From the NCBI GenBank assembly GCA_964620325.1, contig CAZUIM010000021.1, positions 1 through 38,019 of the forward strand: 38,019 nt of DNA, in the 5' to 3' direction. Below, in pieces: positions 26,384-34,117 of this stretch. The translations under genes and the position numbers were made by a program. Numbering within the stretch: position 1 is the stretch's first letter; each line of letters starts with the position of its first letter. Source of the stretch: CAZMYM01 sp964620325. Lineage in GTDB: Bacteria > Bipolaricaulota > Bipolaricaulia > UBA7950 > UBA9294. The notes under the pieces are model-generated. The model made no database searches and was not told the origin of the DNA. It saw only the letters and a list, made by a program, of their open reading frames with translations.

Positions 26384-27118
26384 CTAATCCCGCTTTCTCT
26401 TCTTCTGTCTCGCGTCTCGCGCCGTCTCCTCCGATTCCGCGATTCTCTGTTCCTCCTCTTCCGCTTCGGACCTCTTCTCTTCTCTCACCCTCCGTCTGTC
26501 TTCTGCCGCCTCGTCTTCGGCCTTTGCTCGTCTTTTCGCCTCCCGCCTCTCGGTTCTGCTCATCTTCCTTCTCTCTTTTCTCTTGGAGGCTCGTTCCCCC
26601 TTTTCGCGTTTCCGAATCGCGCGCTCCTCCCTTTCGGTTCGCTTCCTCTCCACTTGCCTCTCTTCTCTCCTGGCGCTCTGTTCCCGTTCCAGTAGTCTCT
26701 CGCCGTAGTAGTTGGACGCCACGGCCAGTATGTCGCCGGCCCTCTCCCTCATGAGCCGGTAATCCTCGATTCGTCTCCCGAGGGATGCAGCGCGCTCGGT
26801 GACTCCGTCCTCCTCCAGAGCCCGCTTCGCTTGCTCCGCCGCATGGACGGCTTTCGTCGCGAGGCTCTGAACGACCTCGATATGGCGTTCCCTCTCGTCA
26901 GGGTTCTGAGTACCCTCGAAGATCGCCTTGTCAATTGCTCGTCTGAAGTCTCCGCTCTCCTCCGCCTCCTCGATCAGAGCGGCGAGATCCTTCTTCGATA
27001 CGGCCGCTAGCGGATTGTGATACAGATACGACCTCAGAAGGGAGTACAGGGGCGCATCGCCCCCGCACAGCTCCTCCAACAGGGTTTGCGGTCGCTCCTT
27101 CTGGTCCTCTTCGTGCAT
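26384..27118 (-). CDS. Highly charged coiled-coil hypothetical protein
   Basis: 244 residues starting MHEEDQKERPQTLLEELCGG. The N-terminal 140 residues look globular and helical (YSLLRSYLYHNPLAAVSKKDLAALIEEAEESGDF; IEVVQSLATKAVHAAEQAKRALEEDG). The last 100 are almost entirely Arg, Lys, Glu and Ala in long runs (such as REERQVERKRTEREERAIRKREKGE), predicted to form a single long charged helix. The coding strand is therefore purine-rich across 26390-26700. The ATG at 27118 has GGAGGAGGG about ten bases upstream; the frame continues upstream but that part looks non-coding. No family is recognised. Confidence 0.65.
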   Translation of the reverse strand: MHEEDQKERPQTLLEELCGGDAPLYSLLRSYLYHNPLAAVSKKDLAALIEEAEESGDFRRAIDKAIFEGTQNPDERERHIEVVQSLATKAVHAAEQAKRALEEDGVTERAASLGRRIEDYRLMRERAGDILAVASNYYGERLLEREQSARREERQVERKRTEREERAIRKREKGERASKRKERRKMSRTERREAKRRAKAEDEAAEDRRRVREEKRSEAEEEEQRIAESEETARDARQKKRKRD

Positions 27119-27180
27119 GGTGCGTCGTCCCTCCTCCGGCGTCTTGGCCGCCGAGTGCCCCCGTGCCCCGGGCGCCTCTG

Positions 27181-27210
27181 AACCTACTACAGTCGACCGC
27201 GTTTCGCCAA
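27181..27210 (-). promoter_or_regulatory. Weak promoter candidate for the charged coiled-coil gene
   Basis: On the minus strand TTGGCG (27210-27205) and TAGGTT (27186-27181) are 18 bp apart, about 60 nt upstream of the ATG at 27118. Confidence 0.3.
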
Positions 27211-27646
27211 AGCGCCCGTCGGTTCGAGGCACGGTCAAGACGCGCGTGATCTCGAGCGCCTCATTCCGCGAACGACTCCGGAGGCATCTCGACCGCGTCC
27301 CGTCTTGGACGTCGAGGCACGGCCGGTCGTGATCTCGTTCCATACCAGGCGGTGAGTCCACCTTCTCTACGGCCGTTCCAGAATGCAACCCGGATGGAGA
27401 CGCGTCGCGAGCGAACAGGTCGGGCAAGACCAGAACGGCGCATTCGCCAGGAGCAGATGGCCCCGTCGAACGGGACCAGCCGCTGGTTTGCACGATTGGC
27501 TGGGAGCGGTGGACGGATTCAGAACTCAACTGGGTGGCTACGTTGTGGCAGCATCCTTGATCGGGCTTCAGAACCTGAGGTCCGTGGAGGCAACGCCGCC
27601 GCCGATCCCGGTGGCATCCGGGGGATCGCGATGCTCCCCGGGCCCC

Positions 27647-27675
27647 TTAGCCCGGCGCGATCAAACTGCTACACT
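27647..27675 (+). promoter_or_regulatory. Extended -10 promoter of the GGDEF gene, with overlapping inverted repeat
   Basis: TTAGCC (27647-27652) and TACACT (27670-27675) are 17 bp apart, and TGC precedes the -10 (extended -10, TGnTANNNT). The start would be near 27682, 28 nt before the ATG. The inverted repeat CCGGGC (27638-27643) / GCCCGG (27650-27655) overlaps the -35. A second repeat, CCGGGG (27618-27623) / CCCCGG (27636-27641), shares its right arm with it. Confidence 0.6.
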
Positions 27676-27709
27676 GAACTTGGGAGTGAACAGCCCGCCG
27701 AGGTGGATC

Positions 27710-29050
27710 ATGGGTACTGGCAGACGAAGGCGCGTCGACGATTCCGATGAGCTGCAATTCCTACGCGAGAGAGTCGAGCAACTGGAACGGTTGAACGCGA
27801 AACTCAGGGAGTCCGAGGAGGAGCTTCAGATCCTCTTTGAGTACGCACCCGATGCCTACTACCTCAACAACCTCAAGGGAACCTTCGTCGACGGCAATCG
27901 GGCCGCCGAGCAGATCACCGGCTACAAGCGGGACGAGCTCATTGGCAGCAGCTTCCTCAAGCTGAAGCTCCTCGCGGAGGCGGACTTGTTGAGAGCCGCC
28001 TCTCTGCTGGCAAGTAACGTCCTCGGCCGCTCCACCGGCCCGGACGAGTTCACCCTGATCCGCAAGGATGGGACTCCCGTTCCAGTCGAAATCCGGACCC
28101 ATCCGGTGCGAATCGGCCATCGACGCTTGGTCTTGGGTATCGCACGGGACATCTCGATGAGGAAGCAAGCGGAGGCCGCGCTTCACGAGACCGAAGACCG
28201 TTTCCGAGATCTGATCGAACATGCCCACGACCTCATCCAGAGCGTCGACCCGGAAGGCCGCATCCAGTACGTGAACAAGGCCTGGTTGGAGACGCTTGGG
28301 TACAAGAGGAGCGACGTCGCCCGCCTCACCCTTCTTGACGTTCTGCACCCCGATAGCCACGACCATTGCATGCGAGTCTTCCGATCCGTACTGCGGGGTG
28401 AGATGGTCGATCACGTGGAAGCGCAGTTCCTCACAAAGGCGGGGGAGACAATCTCAGTCGAGGGAAACGTGAGCTGCCGCTTCAGGGACGGCAAACCGAT
28501 CTCCACTCGGGGCATCTTCCGCGACGTCACAGAACGGAAGCAGCATGAGCAAGAGCTGGCTCGCATGGCGCGGCATGACCCCCTCACAGGGGTGTCCAAT
28601 CGGTACGCCCTCGACGAGCTGCTTTCGCGAGAAGTCGCTCGGTCGGAGCGATCCGGCCGCCCGATCGGCTTTCTGATGATCGACATCAACCGGTTCAAAG
28701 AGGTCAACGACCGATTCGGGCACGCGACGGGCGACGAGGTCCTTCAGGGCGTAGCCGAGGTGTTGCAGCACGGCCTCCGCACATCGGACATCGTGGTTCG
28801 TTACGGGGGAGACGAGTTCCTCGTCGTCCTGCCCGAGACCAACGGCGAGACCGAGGCCGTCAAGGATCGCATTCTGGCGGGGATCCGCAAGAGAAACGAA
28901 ACGAATCCGCTGCTCGAGTTCCCCGTCACCCTCGCCATCGGAACCGCTCACTGGAGTCCGGGAGACGGCGTCACGATCGATCAGGTGCTAGAGGAGGCGG
29001 ATCGCAAGATGTACGAGAACAAGAGGACATCGCAGGCACCTGACGCCTAG
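27710..29050 (+). CDS. PAS-PAS-GGDEF diguanylate cyclase
   Basis: 446 residues, predicted to make cyclic-di-GMP from two GTP in the cytosol. Residues about 13-40 form a coiled coil, followed by PAS domains at about 40-155 (LFEYAPDAYYLNN) and 160-280 (LIEHAHDLIQSVDPEGRIQYVN). The GGDEF domain (about 285-440) starts HDPLTGVSNRYALDELL. The active-site GGDEF is intact at residues 366-370. RTSD (357-360) sits exactly five residues upstream, the position of the inhibitory product-binding I-site. No membrane segment is present, so it probably senses a cytosolic ligand or redox state through PAS. The ATG at 27710 has GAGG upstream and agrees with the predicted promoter. It is convergent with the HD-GYP gene, 5 bp away. 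Confidence 0.93.
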   Translation: MGTGRRRRVDDSDELQFLRERVEQLERLNAKLRESEEELQILFEYAPDAYYLNNLKGTFVDGNRAAEQITGYKRDELIGSSFLKLKLLAEADLLRAASLLASNVLGRSTGPDEFTLIRKDGTPVPVEIRTHPVRIGHRRLVLGIARDISMRKQAEAALHETEDRFRDLIEHAHDLIQSVDPEGRIQYVNKAWLETLGYKRSDVARLTLLDVLHPDSHDHCMRVFRSVLRGEMVDHVEAQFLTKAGETISVEGNVSCRFRDGKPISTRGIFRDVTERKQHEQELARMARHDPLTGVSNRYALDELLSREVARSERSGRPIGFLMIDINRFKEVNDRFGHATGDEVLQGVAEVLQHGLRTSDIVVRYGGDEFLVVLPETNGETEAVKDRILAGIRKRNETNPLLEFPVTLAIGTAHWSPGDGVTIDQVLEEADRKMYENKRTSQAPDA

Positions 29051-29055
29051 CATCC

Positions 29056-32000
29056 TCACATCGAATCTTGCCCACCTGGCTCATCCGAGAAGCGGAATCG
29101 CCCTTCCCGAAACAGCCGGACACAGGCGTCGGCGACGTCTGAATCGTAGAGCGTGCCCGCCCCTGTCTCGATCTCTCTTATCGCCTCCTCGAGCGTGCGA
29201 GCGGCGCGGTACGGCCGGTGAGACGCCATGGCCTCCACCACGTCAGCCACGGCAAGGATCCTCGCCTCCAGCAGAGTCGCGTCGCCGGACAATCCGTCTG
29301 GATACCCGGAGCCGTCCATCCGTTCGTGGTGGTGCAGAACCGCGTCCGCGACCGCCTGTGGCAGGGCGGTTCCCTTCAGCAACACATACCCGGCGCGTGC
29401 GTGCCCCTTCAGCAATTCCATCTCCCCGCTGCTGAGCCCGCTCGGTTTGCTGAGGATCTCCGCGGGAACGGACATCTTCCCTATGTCGTGCAACAGGCCC
29501 GCCACTCGCAGGACCTCCCGCCGCTCGCTGTTGAGCCCCAGTTCTTCGGCGATGGCGCAGGCGAGCTCCGTCACACGGCGTTGGTGCCCCGCTGTGTACG
29601 GGTCACGCATCTCCGTAGACGCAGCCAGAGCATGCACGACGCCGTCGAAGGCGGCCCGCACCTGAGCGTGCAGCTCGGCTCTTTGGATGGCCACCGCCAC
29701 GACGCTGGCCATCCCTTCGAGAAGCGCAATATCGTCCTCATCGAAGTCGTCCAACCTGCGACTCTGAACCTGCATGACGCCGACCGGGATGCCGGCGATC
29801 ATCAGCGGAAGGAAGACGGCCGACTGCGTCGACGATGTTCGATCGCTCTTGCCCGGCATCTGCGATGTCACGATCTTCTCGGCGTTGATGGCGTACTTGG
29901 TACGCATCTGATCCTCTTGTGCAGCCCAGTTGGGGACATAGAGCGGTTCTCCGGTGCGCAACACTTGGCTCTGCATGCCTTCTCCCTCGGGCGCCAACGG
30001 AACGGCCGGCAGTCCGGTGACATCCATCTCCGTTCCTTCCATCATCACGTAGAGCGGTGTGAATGCGCTGGTGCGCTTGTCGAACTGCGACAAGATCAAC
30101 GTGTTCGTTCCCTGAAGCCTCTCCACCTCGTCCGCCAGCACGTGGCAGATCCTGCGAAGATCGAGGAGAGCGCCGAGCGCCAGAGCGAACCGGTTGATGG
30201 CCCCCTGCTGCAAGAGGAGCTTCTCTGTTCGCACCTCAGCGCGCTTGCGCGCTGTGATCTCTTCCGCCGCAGCCATGATGGCAGCCGTCTTCCCTTGTGC
30301 GTCGCGAAGCGGAGCCACGGAGAGGCTGAGATCGATTGATGATCCGTCTCGGCGTTGACGCACAACCTCTCGATTGAGGAAGCTTCGACCTTCGACAACC
30401 TCTCGGCGCAAAGCATCGAACTCATCCCGCTGTTTCTCCGCAACGATGGGCAGGGGCTTCCCAACGACCTCTTCGGCCGTCCAACCGAAGACCCGCTCGG
30501 CTGACTCGTTCCACGTGAGAACGTCACCATCGAGGCTGACACTGTACAACGCCACCGGAGAGGAGCTCACCATGGCGCGCTGGAATTCCGTGCTCTCACG
30601 CAGTTGGTCCGTGCGCAGTCTCACCTGACGCCGCAAGCTCCACGACCACAGCAGGATCAGAATCACGATCAGAGTGAGCAACCCGCCGATGATCCCGACG
30701 TACTTCAGCGATCGCCGTGCGGCAAAGTCGGGGTCATAGACCCCCATCCACTTCTCGTAGATGCGTTGGTACTCGCCCGTCTGTTCGATCACAGCGAGGC
30801 CTTCGCTGAGCTCCGCCAACAGGGCTCTGCTTCCGTTGGGGACGGCAAAGCAGTACTCTGGAGAGAGAAGGGGCGTCCGCCCGACCTCCAGGTCTCGCCA
30901 TCCGTACTGATCGATCCAATACAGCGCAGTGAGACGGGAGACCAACGCAGAATCGTAGTTCCCCGCTGCGAGCTCGCGCAGCGCGTCCTCCTGCGCGTTC
31001 ACCGTCCTCAAGGCATCGTCGAGACCATGCTCGGTGGCGAACGCGTGCATGATGTCGCCGTCCTGCACGACGATCCGCTTTCCCACCAGGTCCTCGACAG
31101 CCGCGGGAGGCGGACCCTCGCCTTTCCGGACCACGGCGACGCAATGGTTCACGGTATGGGCTTGGCTGAAATCGAACCGTTCGTCGCGCTCCGTCGAATA
31201 GAACATGCCCTGCATCGCGTCGATGTCGCCATCTTCCAATGCCTGCAGCATCTCTGCCCACGGTCCCAGGCGGATTTCAATCGTGAGGCCGGCAGCCTGC
31301 GCCACCGCCCGTATCAGATCGACGTTGTAGCCGGCCGGGCGGCCGTTCTCATCGAGGTACTCGAAGGGGGGATAATTGGCGTCGCCCCCGATGACGACGG
31401 CGCGGTCCCTCGGTAGCTCCAAATGCGCGAACCACTTGGCGTACAGCCGGCGATGCGTCCCGTCGGCCATCGCGACGGCAAGGCCCTCGTTGAGGATCGC
31501 GAGCAACGGATGGTTGCCTTCGGTGACGGCGAAGCAGAAGTCCTGAGAGAATCCGCGGATCGGCTGATCGATCACGTCCAGTTCGGAGGCGAGATTCAGT
31601 TCGTCGATCAGGCGTACGGCGACCAGCCGTTGAATCACGACCGCGTCGCATCCGCCTTCAGCAAGCAGACGCAGAGCGTCAGCGAACGTGGGCGGCGTGA
31701 CGATCTCGAACGGTCGTTCTTCGCGCCGCAGGAACTCCTCCGCATTGTCTCCGTCCATGACGGCGACGGTTCGGCCGCGCAGATCCGTAAGCGTGCGGAC
31801 ATCGGCCGTGTCGCGGCGGACCACGATCGCTCCGTGCATGGTCAGATACGGGACCGTGAAATCGAAGAGGGGCTCCCGCTCGGGCGTTCGTCCGACCATC
31901 GGGAGGGCATCGATCTCACCCCGCTCGAGCCAGCCGCGGACGTCGGCCCAGGGACCCGTTCGGAAGGTCACGTCGCGCCCCATCTTGCTGAGCGCCTCAC

Positions 32001-32190
32001 GCAGGAGTTCCACGGAGAAGCCGTCCGCGCGTCCATCCTCGTGCACGATGCAGAAGGGAGGATAGTCGATCTCGCAGCCAGACCGGATCGGGGGATCTTG
32101 CGCCGTCGCTTCCATGCCGACGATCGCGATGAGCGAATAGAGCAACAGCCGCACCACGCCCCCGCAAGATATGCCCCTCCTGAAAGCCAT
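29056..32190 (-). CDS. Double solute-binding sensor, PAS-GAF-HD-GYP cyclic-di-GMP phosphodiesterase
   Basis: 1044-residue membrane sensor. A signal peptide (about 1-31) precedes two tandem periplasmic solute-binding (SBP_bac_3) domains at about 35-255 (EIDYPPFCIVHEDGRADGF) and 265-490 (GDANYPPFEYLDENGRPAGYN). One membrane helix follows (about 497-519), then a PAS domain (about 537-655), a GAF domain (about 680-833) and an HD-GYP domain (about 835-1030). The HD pair is His901-Asp902 in LLHDIGKMSVPAEIL, and HHERMDGSGYPDGLSG carries the GYP motif, so phosphodiesterase activity towards cyclic-di-GMP is likely. The paired Venus-flytrap sensors suggest regulation by an amino-acid-like ligand. The ATG at 32190 has GAGGA only a few bases upstream, so the start is less certain. 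Confidence 0.93.
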   Translation of the reverse strand: MAFRRGISCGGVVRLLLYSLIAIVGMEATAQDPPIRSGCEIDYPPFCIVHEDGRADGFSVELLREALSKMGRDVTFRTGPWADVRGWLERGEIDALPMVGRTPEREPLFDFTVPYLTMHGAIVVRRDTADVRTLTDLRGRTVAVMDGDNAEEFLRREERPFEIVTPPTFADALRLLAEGGCDAVVIQRLVAVRLIDELNLASELDVIDQPIRGFSQDFCFAVTEGNHPLLAILNEGLAVAMADGTHRRLYAKWFAHLELPRDRAVVIGGDANYPPFEYLDENGRPAGYNVDLIRAVAQAAGLTIEIRLGPWAEMLQALEDGDIDAMQGMFYSTERDERFDFSQAHTVNHCVAVVRKGEGPPPAAVEDLVGKRIVVQDGDIMHAFATEHGLDDALRTVNAQEDALRELAAGNYDSALVSRLTALYWIDQYGWRDLEVGRTPLLSPEYCFAVPNGSRALLAELSEGLAVIEQTGEYQRIYEKWMGVYDPDFAARRSLKYVGIIGGLLTLIVILILLWSWSLRRQVRLRTDQLRESTEFQRAMVSSSPVALYSVSLDGDVLTWNESAERVFGWTAEEVVGKPLPIVAEKQRDEFDALRREVVEGRSFLNREVVRQRRDGSSIDLSLSVAPLRDAQGKTAAIMAAAEEITARKRAEVRTEKLLLQQGAINRFALALGALLDLRRICHVLADEVERLQGTNTLILSQFDKRTSAFTPLYVMMEGTEMDVTGLPAVPLAPEGEGMQSQVLRTGEPLYVPNWAAQEDQMRTKYAINAEKIVTSQMPGKSDRTSSTQSAVFLPLMIAGIPVGVMQVQSRRLDDFDEDDIALLEGMASVVAVAIQRAELHAQVRAAFDGVVHALAASTEMRDPYTAGHQRRVTELACAIAEELGLNSERREVLRVAGLLHDIGKMSVPAEILSKPSGLSSGEMELLKGHARAGYVLLKGTALPQAVADAVLHHHERMDGSGYPDGLSGDATLLEARILAVADVVEAMASHRPYRAARTLEEAIREIETGAGTLYDSDVADACVRLFREGRFRFSDEPGGQDSM

Positions 32191-32228
32191 TCCTCATACT
32201 ACAACAGCTGCATGATCATCGAGAAGTG

Positions 32229-32411
32229 TTACTCAATCAGGAGATCGGGTTTACCGTCCACATTGAGCAGCGCGAACCCGTCGCTCCAAGGTGCGGATAT
32301 CACCGGGCTCTTGGTCTTCTTCTCGACCGCAAAGCTGATTCTCGGGATCCGACGGAGCTCCGTTTCCTCGGAGACATCCAGGATGCGGTCGAGGCGAGGA
32401 CCACTCGTGTT
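32229..32411 (-). pseudogene. In-frame 60-codon continuation of the PIG-L gene after TGA
   Basis: Directly after the PIG-L stop (TGA at 32414-32412), the same frame stays open for 60 codons to TAA at 32231-32229. The codons look coding and the translation is protein-like (NTSGPRLDRILDVSEETEL near its start, SDGFALLNVDGKPDLLIE at its end). It may be the amputated C-terminus of a longer PIG-L protein, a read-through extension, or chance. Including it shortens the gap to the HD-GYP gene from 221 to 38 bp. Confidence 0.4.
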
Positions 32412-33407
32412 TCAGCCGCCCTCCACCATGTACAGCTCGTTGCTGCAGACAAACCGCCTGAGGAAGGCTCCACACGTCCACCACTGCGATGCGTGTGCTC
32501 TGAGGGCCCGGTACTTGGCGTCGATGGCATGCGCCGCCAGCTGCACCGTCTCCCAGCTCCCGAGTTGGAGATGGCTGTCGAGAGGGGCCAGGGGGAGCAG
32601 ATCTCGGATCCTCGATGGGGTAGGCCACGGATTGACGTACGAATGTACCAGGTAACAGCGCAGAGTCGGCGTCACGAACTCCCCTGTCTCCATCATTTCG
32701 AGCTCTTCAATCGCCATGCGAACGAAGGTGTACCCGGCGCGATGGTCCTCGTGAGCATCCTGAGGATGGGGAAGGTAGACGACCGTCGGACGGAAGGTCC
32801 AGATGATTTCCTCAAGATCCCGCAGCAGTTCCTCCCCACAGTAAGGGCTCCTTGGGTTGAACGCCGCGCCCGAGTACTTCGCGCTGCGACCGGTGTACGG
32901 GCTGCGGAACGGGTCGATGGCGAACCAATGTCCGGCGAGGAGTTCCTGCAGTCCTCTGTCGGGATAGTTCAGGAAGACAGCGTTCTTTGCATCGACGCCC
33001 AGCCGTCCGAGACCGACCACCGCCTCCTTCTGTCGACGCGACCCGAGAGCACGGAACTGAGAGGGAATCGAGAACGGATTCATGGTGATGAGACGCTTTC
33101 CTGCCAGATTTGCGTCCCCGCTCGTCAGGAAGACCACGACGACGGGGATGCCCTCCTCCCGGAACGCGACAATGGAGCTTCCCACAGCCAGGATGTCATC
33201 ATCCGGATGAGGGGCCACCACGAGAACCCGTTCACTTCCGCAGCTTGGGCCTGGAATCTCGGCGGGCCCCACACGGACGAACCACAGGGGAGGACTCTGC
33301 AGGAAGAGGTACGCACAGAGCACTCCTCCCAACGCAACCATCCGAGGACGTCTGAGGAACCGCCCCAACCGCAAGATGATCGACAACCATCGAGCGTTGT
33401 CCTTCAT
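32412..33407 (-). CDS. PIG-L family deacetylase
   Basis: 331 residues. A membrane helix near the N-terminus (about 21-40, MVALGGVLCAYLFLQ) anchors a PIG-L/LmbE domain. The zinc-site motif APHPDDDILAVG is near residue 66, followed by VFLTSGDAN, FLNYPD and the second metal-site segment YLPHPQDAHEDHRA. Family members deacetylate GlcNAc-linked substrates (GlcNAc-PI, mycothiol and bacillithiol precursors, antibiotics). A membrane-anchored form suggests a cell-envelope glycan or glycolipid target. The ATG at 33407 has GAGG eight bases upstream. It is upstream of the HD-GYP gene on the same strand and may share its transcript. See the in-frame continuation after its stop. Confidence 0.9.
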   Translation of the reverse strand: MKDNARWLSIILRLGRFLRRPRMVALGGVLCAYLFLQSPPLWFVRVGPAEIPGPSCGSERVLVVAPHPDDDILAVGSSIVAFREEGIPVVVVFLTSGDANLAGKRLITMNPFSIPSQFRALGSRRQKEAVVGLGRLGVDAKNAVFLNYPDRGLQELLAGHWFAIDPFRSPYTGRSAKYSGAAFNPRSPYCGEELLRDLEEIIWTFRPTVVYLPHPQDAHEDHRAGYTFVRMAIEELEMMETGEFVTPTLRCYLVHSYVNPWPTPSRIRDLLPLAPLDSHLQLGSWETVQLAAHAIDAKYRALRAHASQWWTCGAFLRRFVCSNELYMVEGG

Positions 33408-33563
33408 GGCGCCCGCCTCGTTCCTCCAAGCATACCCTCTGCGACTGCCGTCGTTCCAGCCGCTCCGCCCTGAAGGACCATGGTGCGACGACACTGGGCA
33501 TCGCTCCTGCGTCTCCCTCTTGGCCCCGGCTTAAGCTCCTACGCAGACGCAACGCCGTACACC

Positions 33564-33607
33564 TTGCGTACGTGCCTTGCGAAGACTATATTAGAGAAGA
33601 CGAATAT
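33564..33607 (+). promoter_or_regulatory. arsR-operon promoter with AT-rich inverted repeat
   Basis: TTGCGT (33564-33569) and TATATT (33587-33592) are 17 bp apart. ATATT (33588-33592) and AATAT (33603-33607) form an inverted repeat with a 10-bp spacer, overlapping the -10 and the ATG. This is the size and position expected of an ArsR-family operator. The predicted start near 33599 gives a leader of only about 6 nt. Confidence 0.55.
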
Positions 33608-34025
33608 GGATCACGAGGTCCGCCACGACGACCGCATTGCACAGGCAGCTCAGATGTTGAGAGTCCTGTCTGTCGAGACACGGCTCCACATCCTCGCGCT
33701 TCTCAGGGAGCGGGTTCTGTGCGTCGGGGCGCTCGCACGGCGGCTCGGGGTGACTCAGGGCGCCGTCTCCCAGCATCTCAAGATCCTGCGAGATGCCGGT
33801 CTCGTGATGGCGAAGCGCGATGGGTACTACGTGCACTACCGTGTAGAAAGGCAGGCTCTGGCCCAGTGGCAGCGAGCGCTTGATGAGCTGCTGGGACGGC
33901 TTCAGGAGGAACGAACAAGCGTGGCCGTCGCCGATGAAGCGGCAGCCACACACTGCAAGAGGCGAAAGGAGAACGCATGTGCAAGAAGGAAGAGCAAGGC
34001 GGTTGCCGGAAGGGAAGGGACGTGA
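33606..34025 (+). CDS. ArsR-family transcriptional regulator
   Basis: 139 residues. A winged-helix domain spans about residues 8-90: LRVLSVETRLHILALLRERVLCVGALARRLGVTQGAVSQHLKILRDAGLV is the ArsR/SmtB helix-turn-helix, followed by the wing (AKRDGYYVHYRV). There is no ELCVC-type cysteine pair; the only Cys in the DNA-binding domain is in ERVLCVG, in the alpha3 region where metal-site cysteines of ArsR proteins lie, so the inducer is unclear. The tail (THCKRRKENACARR) overlaps the next gene by 49 bp in another frame. Start is the ATG at 33606. It should repress its own operon, releasing the downstream ABC transporter in response to metal, redox or another stress. Confidence 0.88.
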   Translation: MDHEVRHDDRIAQAAQMLRVLSVETRLHILALLRERVLCVGALARRLGVTQGAVSQHLKILRDAGLVMAKRDGYYVHYRVERQALAQWQRALDELLGRLQEERTSVAVADEAAATHCKRRKENACARRKSKAVAGREGT

Positions 34026-34114
34026 ACCCGGCCGACTGCTCGCCGGAGCGGATCCGCGAGTGTCACGGCTCCGAGGAAAGCCATCCGTGCGAACACGAGA
34101 AGGGAACCGGCTGA
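33977..34114 (+). CDS. Cys/His-rich miniprotein in the ArsR-ABC operon
   Basis: 45-residue protein starting MCKKEEQGGCRKGRDVNP and continuing ADCSPERIRECHGSEESHPC. It has five Cys (2, 10, 21, 29, 38) and three His (30, 36, 40), with no membrane segment. AAAGGAG stands five bases before the ATG, an excellent ribosome site. The start overlaps the arsR 3' end and the stop is 3 bp before the ABC ATPase ATG. The SPExIxECHG and HPC elements resemble short uncharacterised Cys-rich proteins of other bacteria as far as I recall. A zinc or other metal-binding or redox-sensing role for the operon is likely but inferred. Confidence 0.75.
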   Translation: MCKKEEQGGCRKGRDVNPADCSPERIRECHGSEESHPCEHEKGTG

Positions 34115-34117
34115 TCG

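Larger units (their letters stand above)
27119..27709. other. Intergenic region between divergent charged-protein and GGDEF genes
   Basis: 591 bp. It holds a weak minus-strand promoter candidate at 27181-27210, inverted repeats at 27618-27655 and the GGDEF promoter at 27647-27675. Open frames here give low-complexity Arg/Gly/Pro translations and are not supported. No cyclic-di-GMP riboswitch core was recognised. Confidence 0.5.

Noticed and set aside
27119..27529. 137-codon upstream extension of the charged coiled-coil protein
   Set aside because: Loses coding character and bypasses a good ribosome site at the ATG 27118.
27119..27709. Possible cyclic-di-GMP riboswitch before the GGDEF gene
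   Set aside because: No GEMM-like conserved core, and the predicted transcript leader is only about 28 nt.
32412..32414. TGA in the PIG-L gene as a selenocysteine codon
   Set aside because: No SECIS-like hairpin was recognised after it and PIG-L enzymes have no Cys/Sec at that place.
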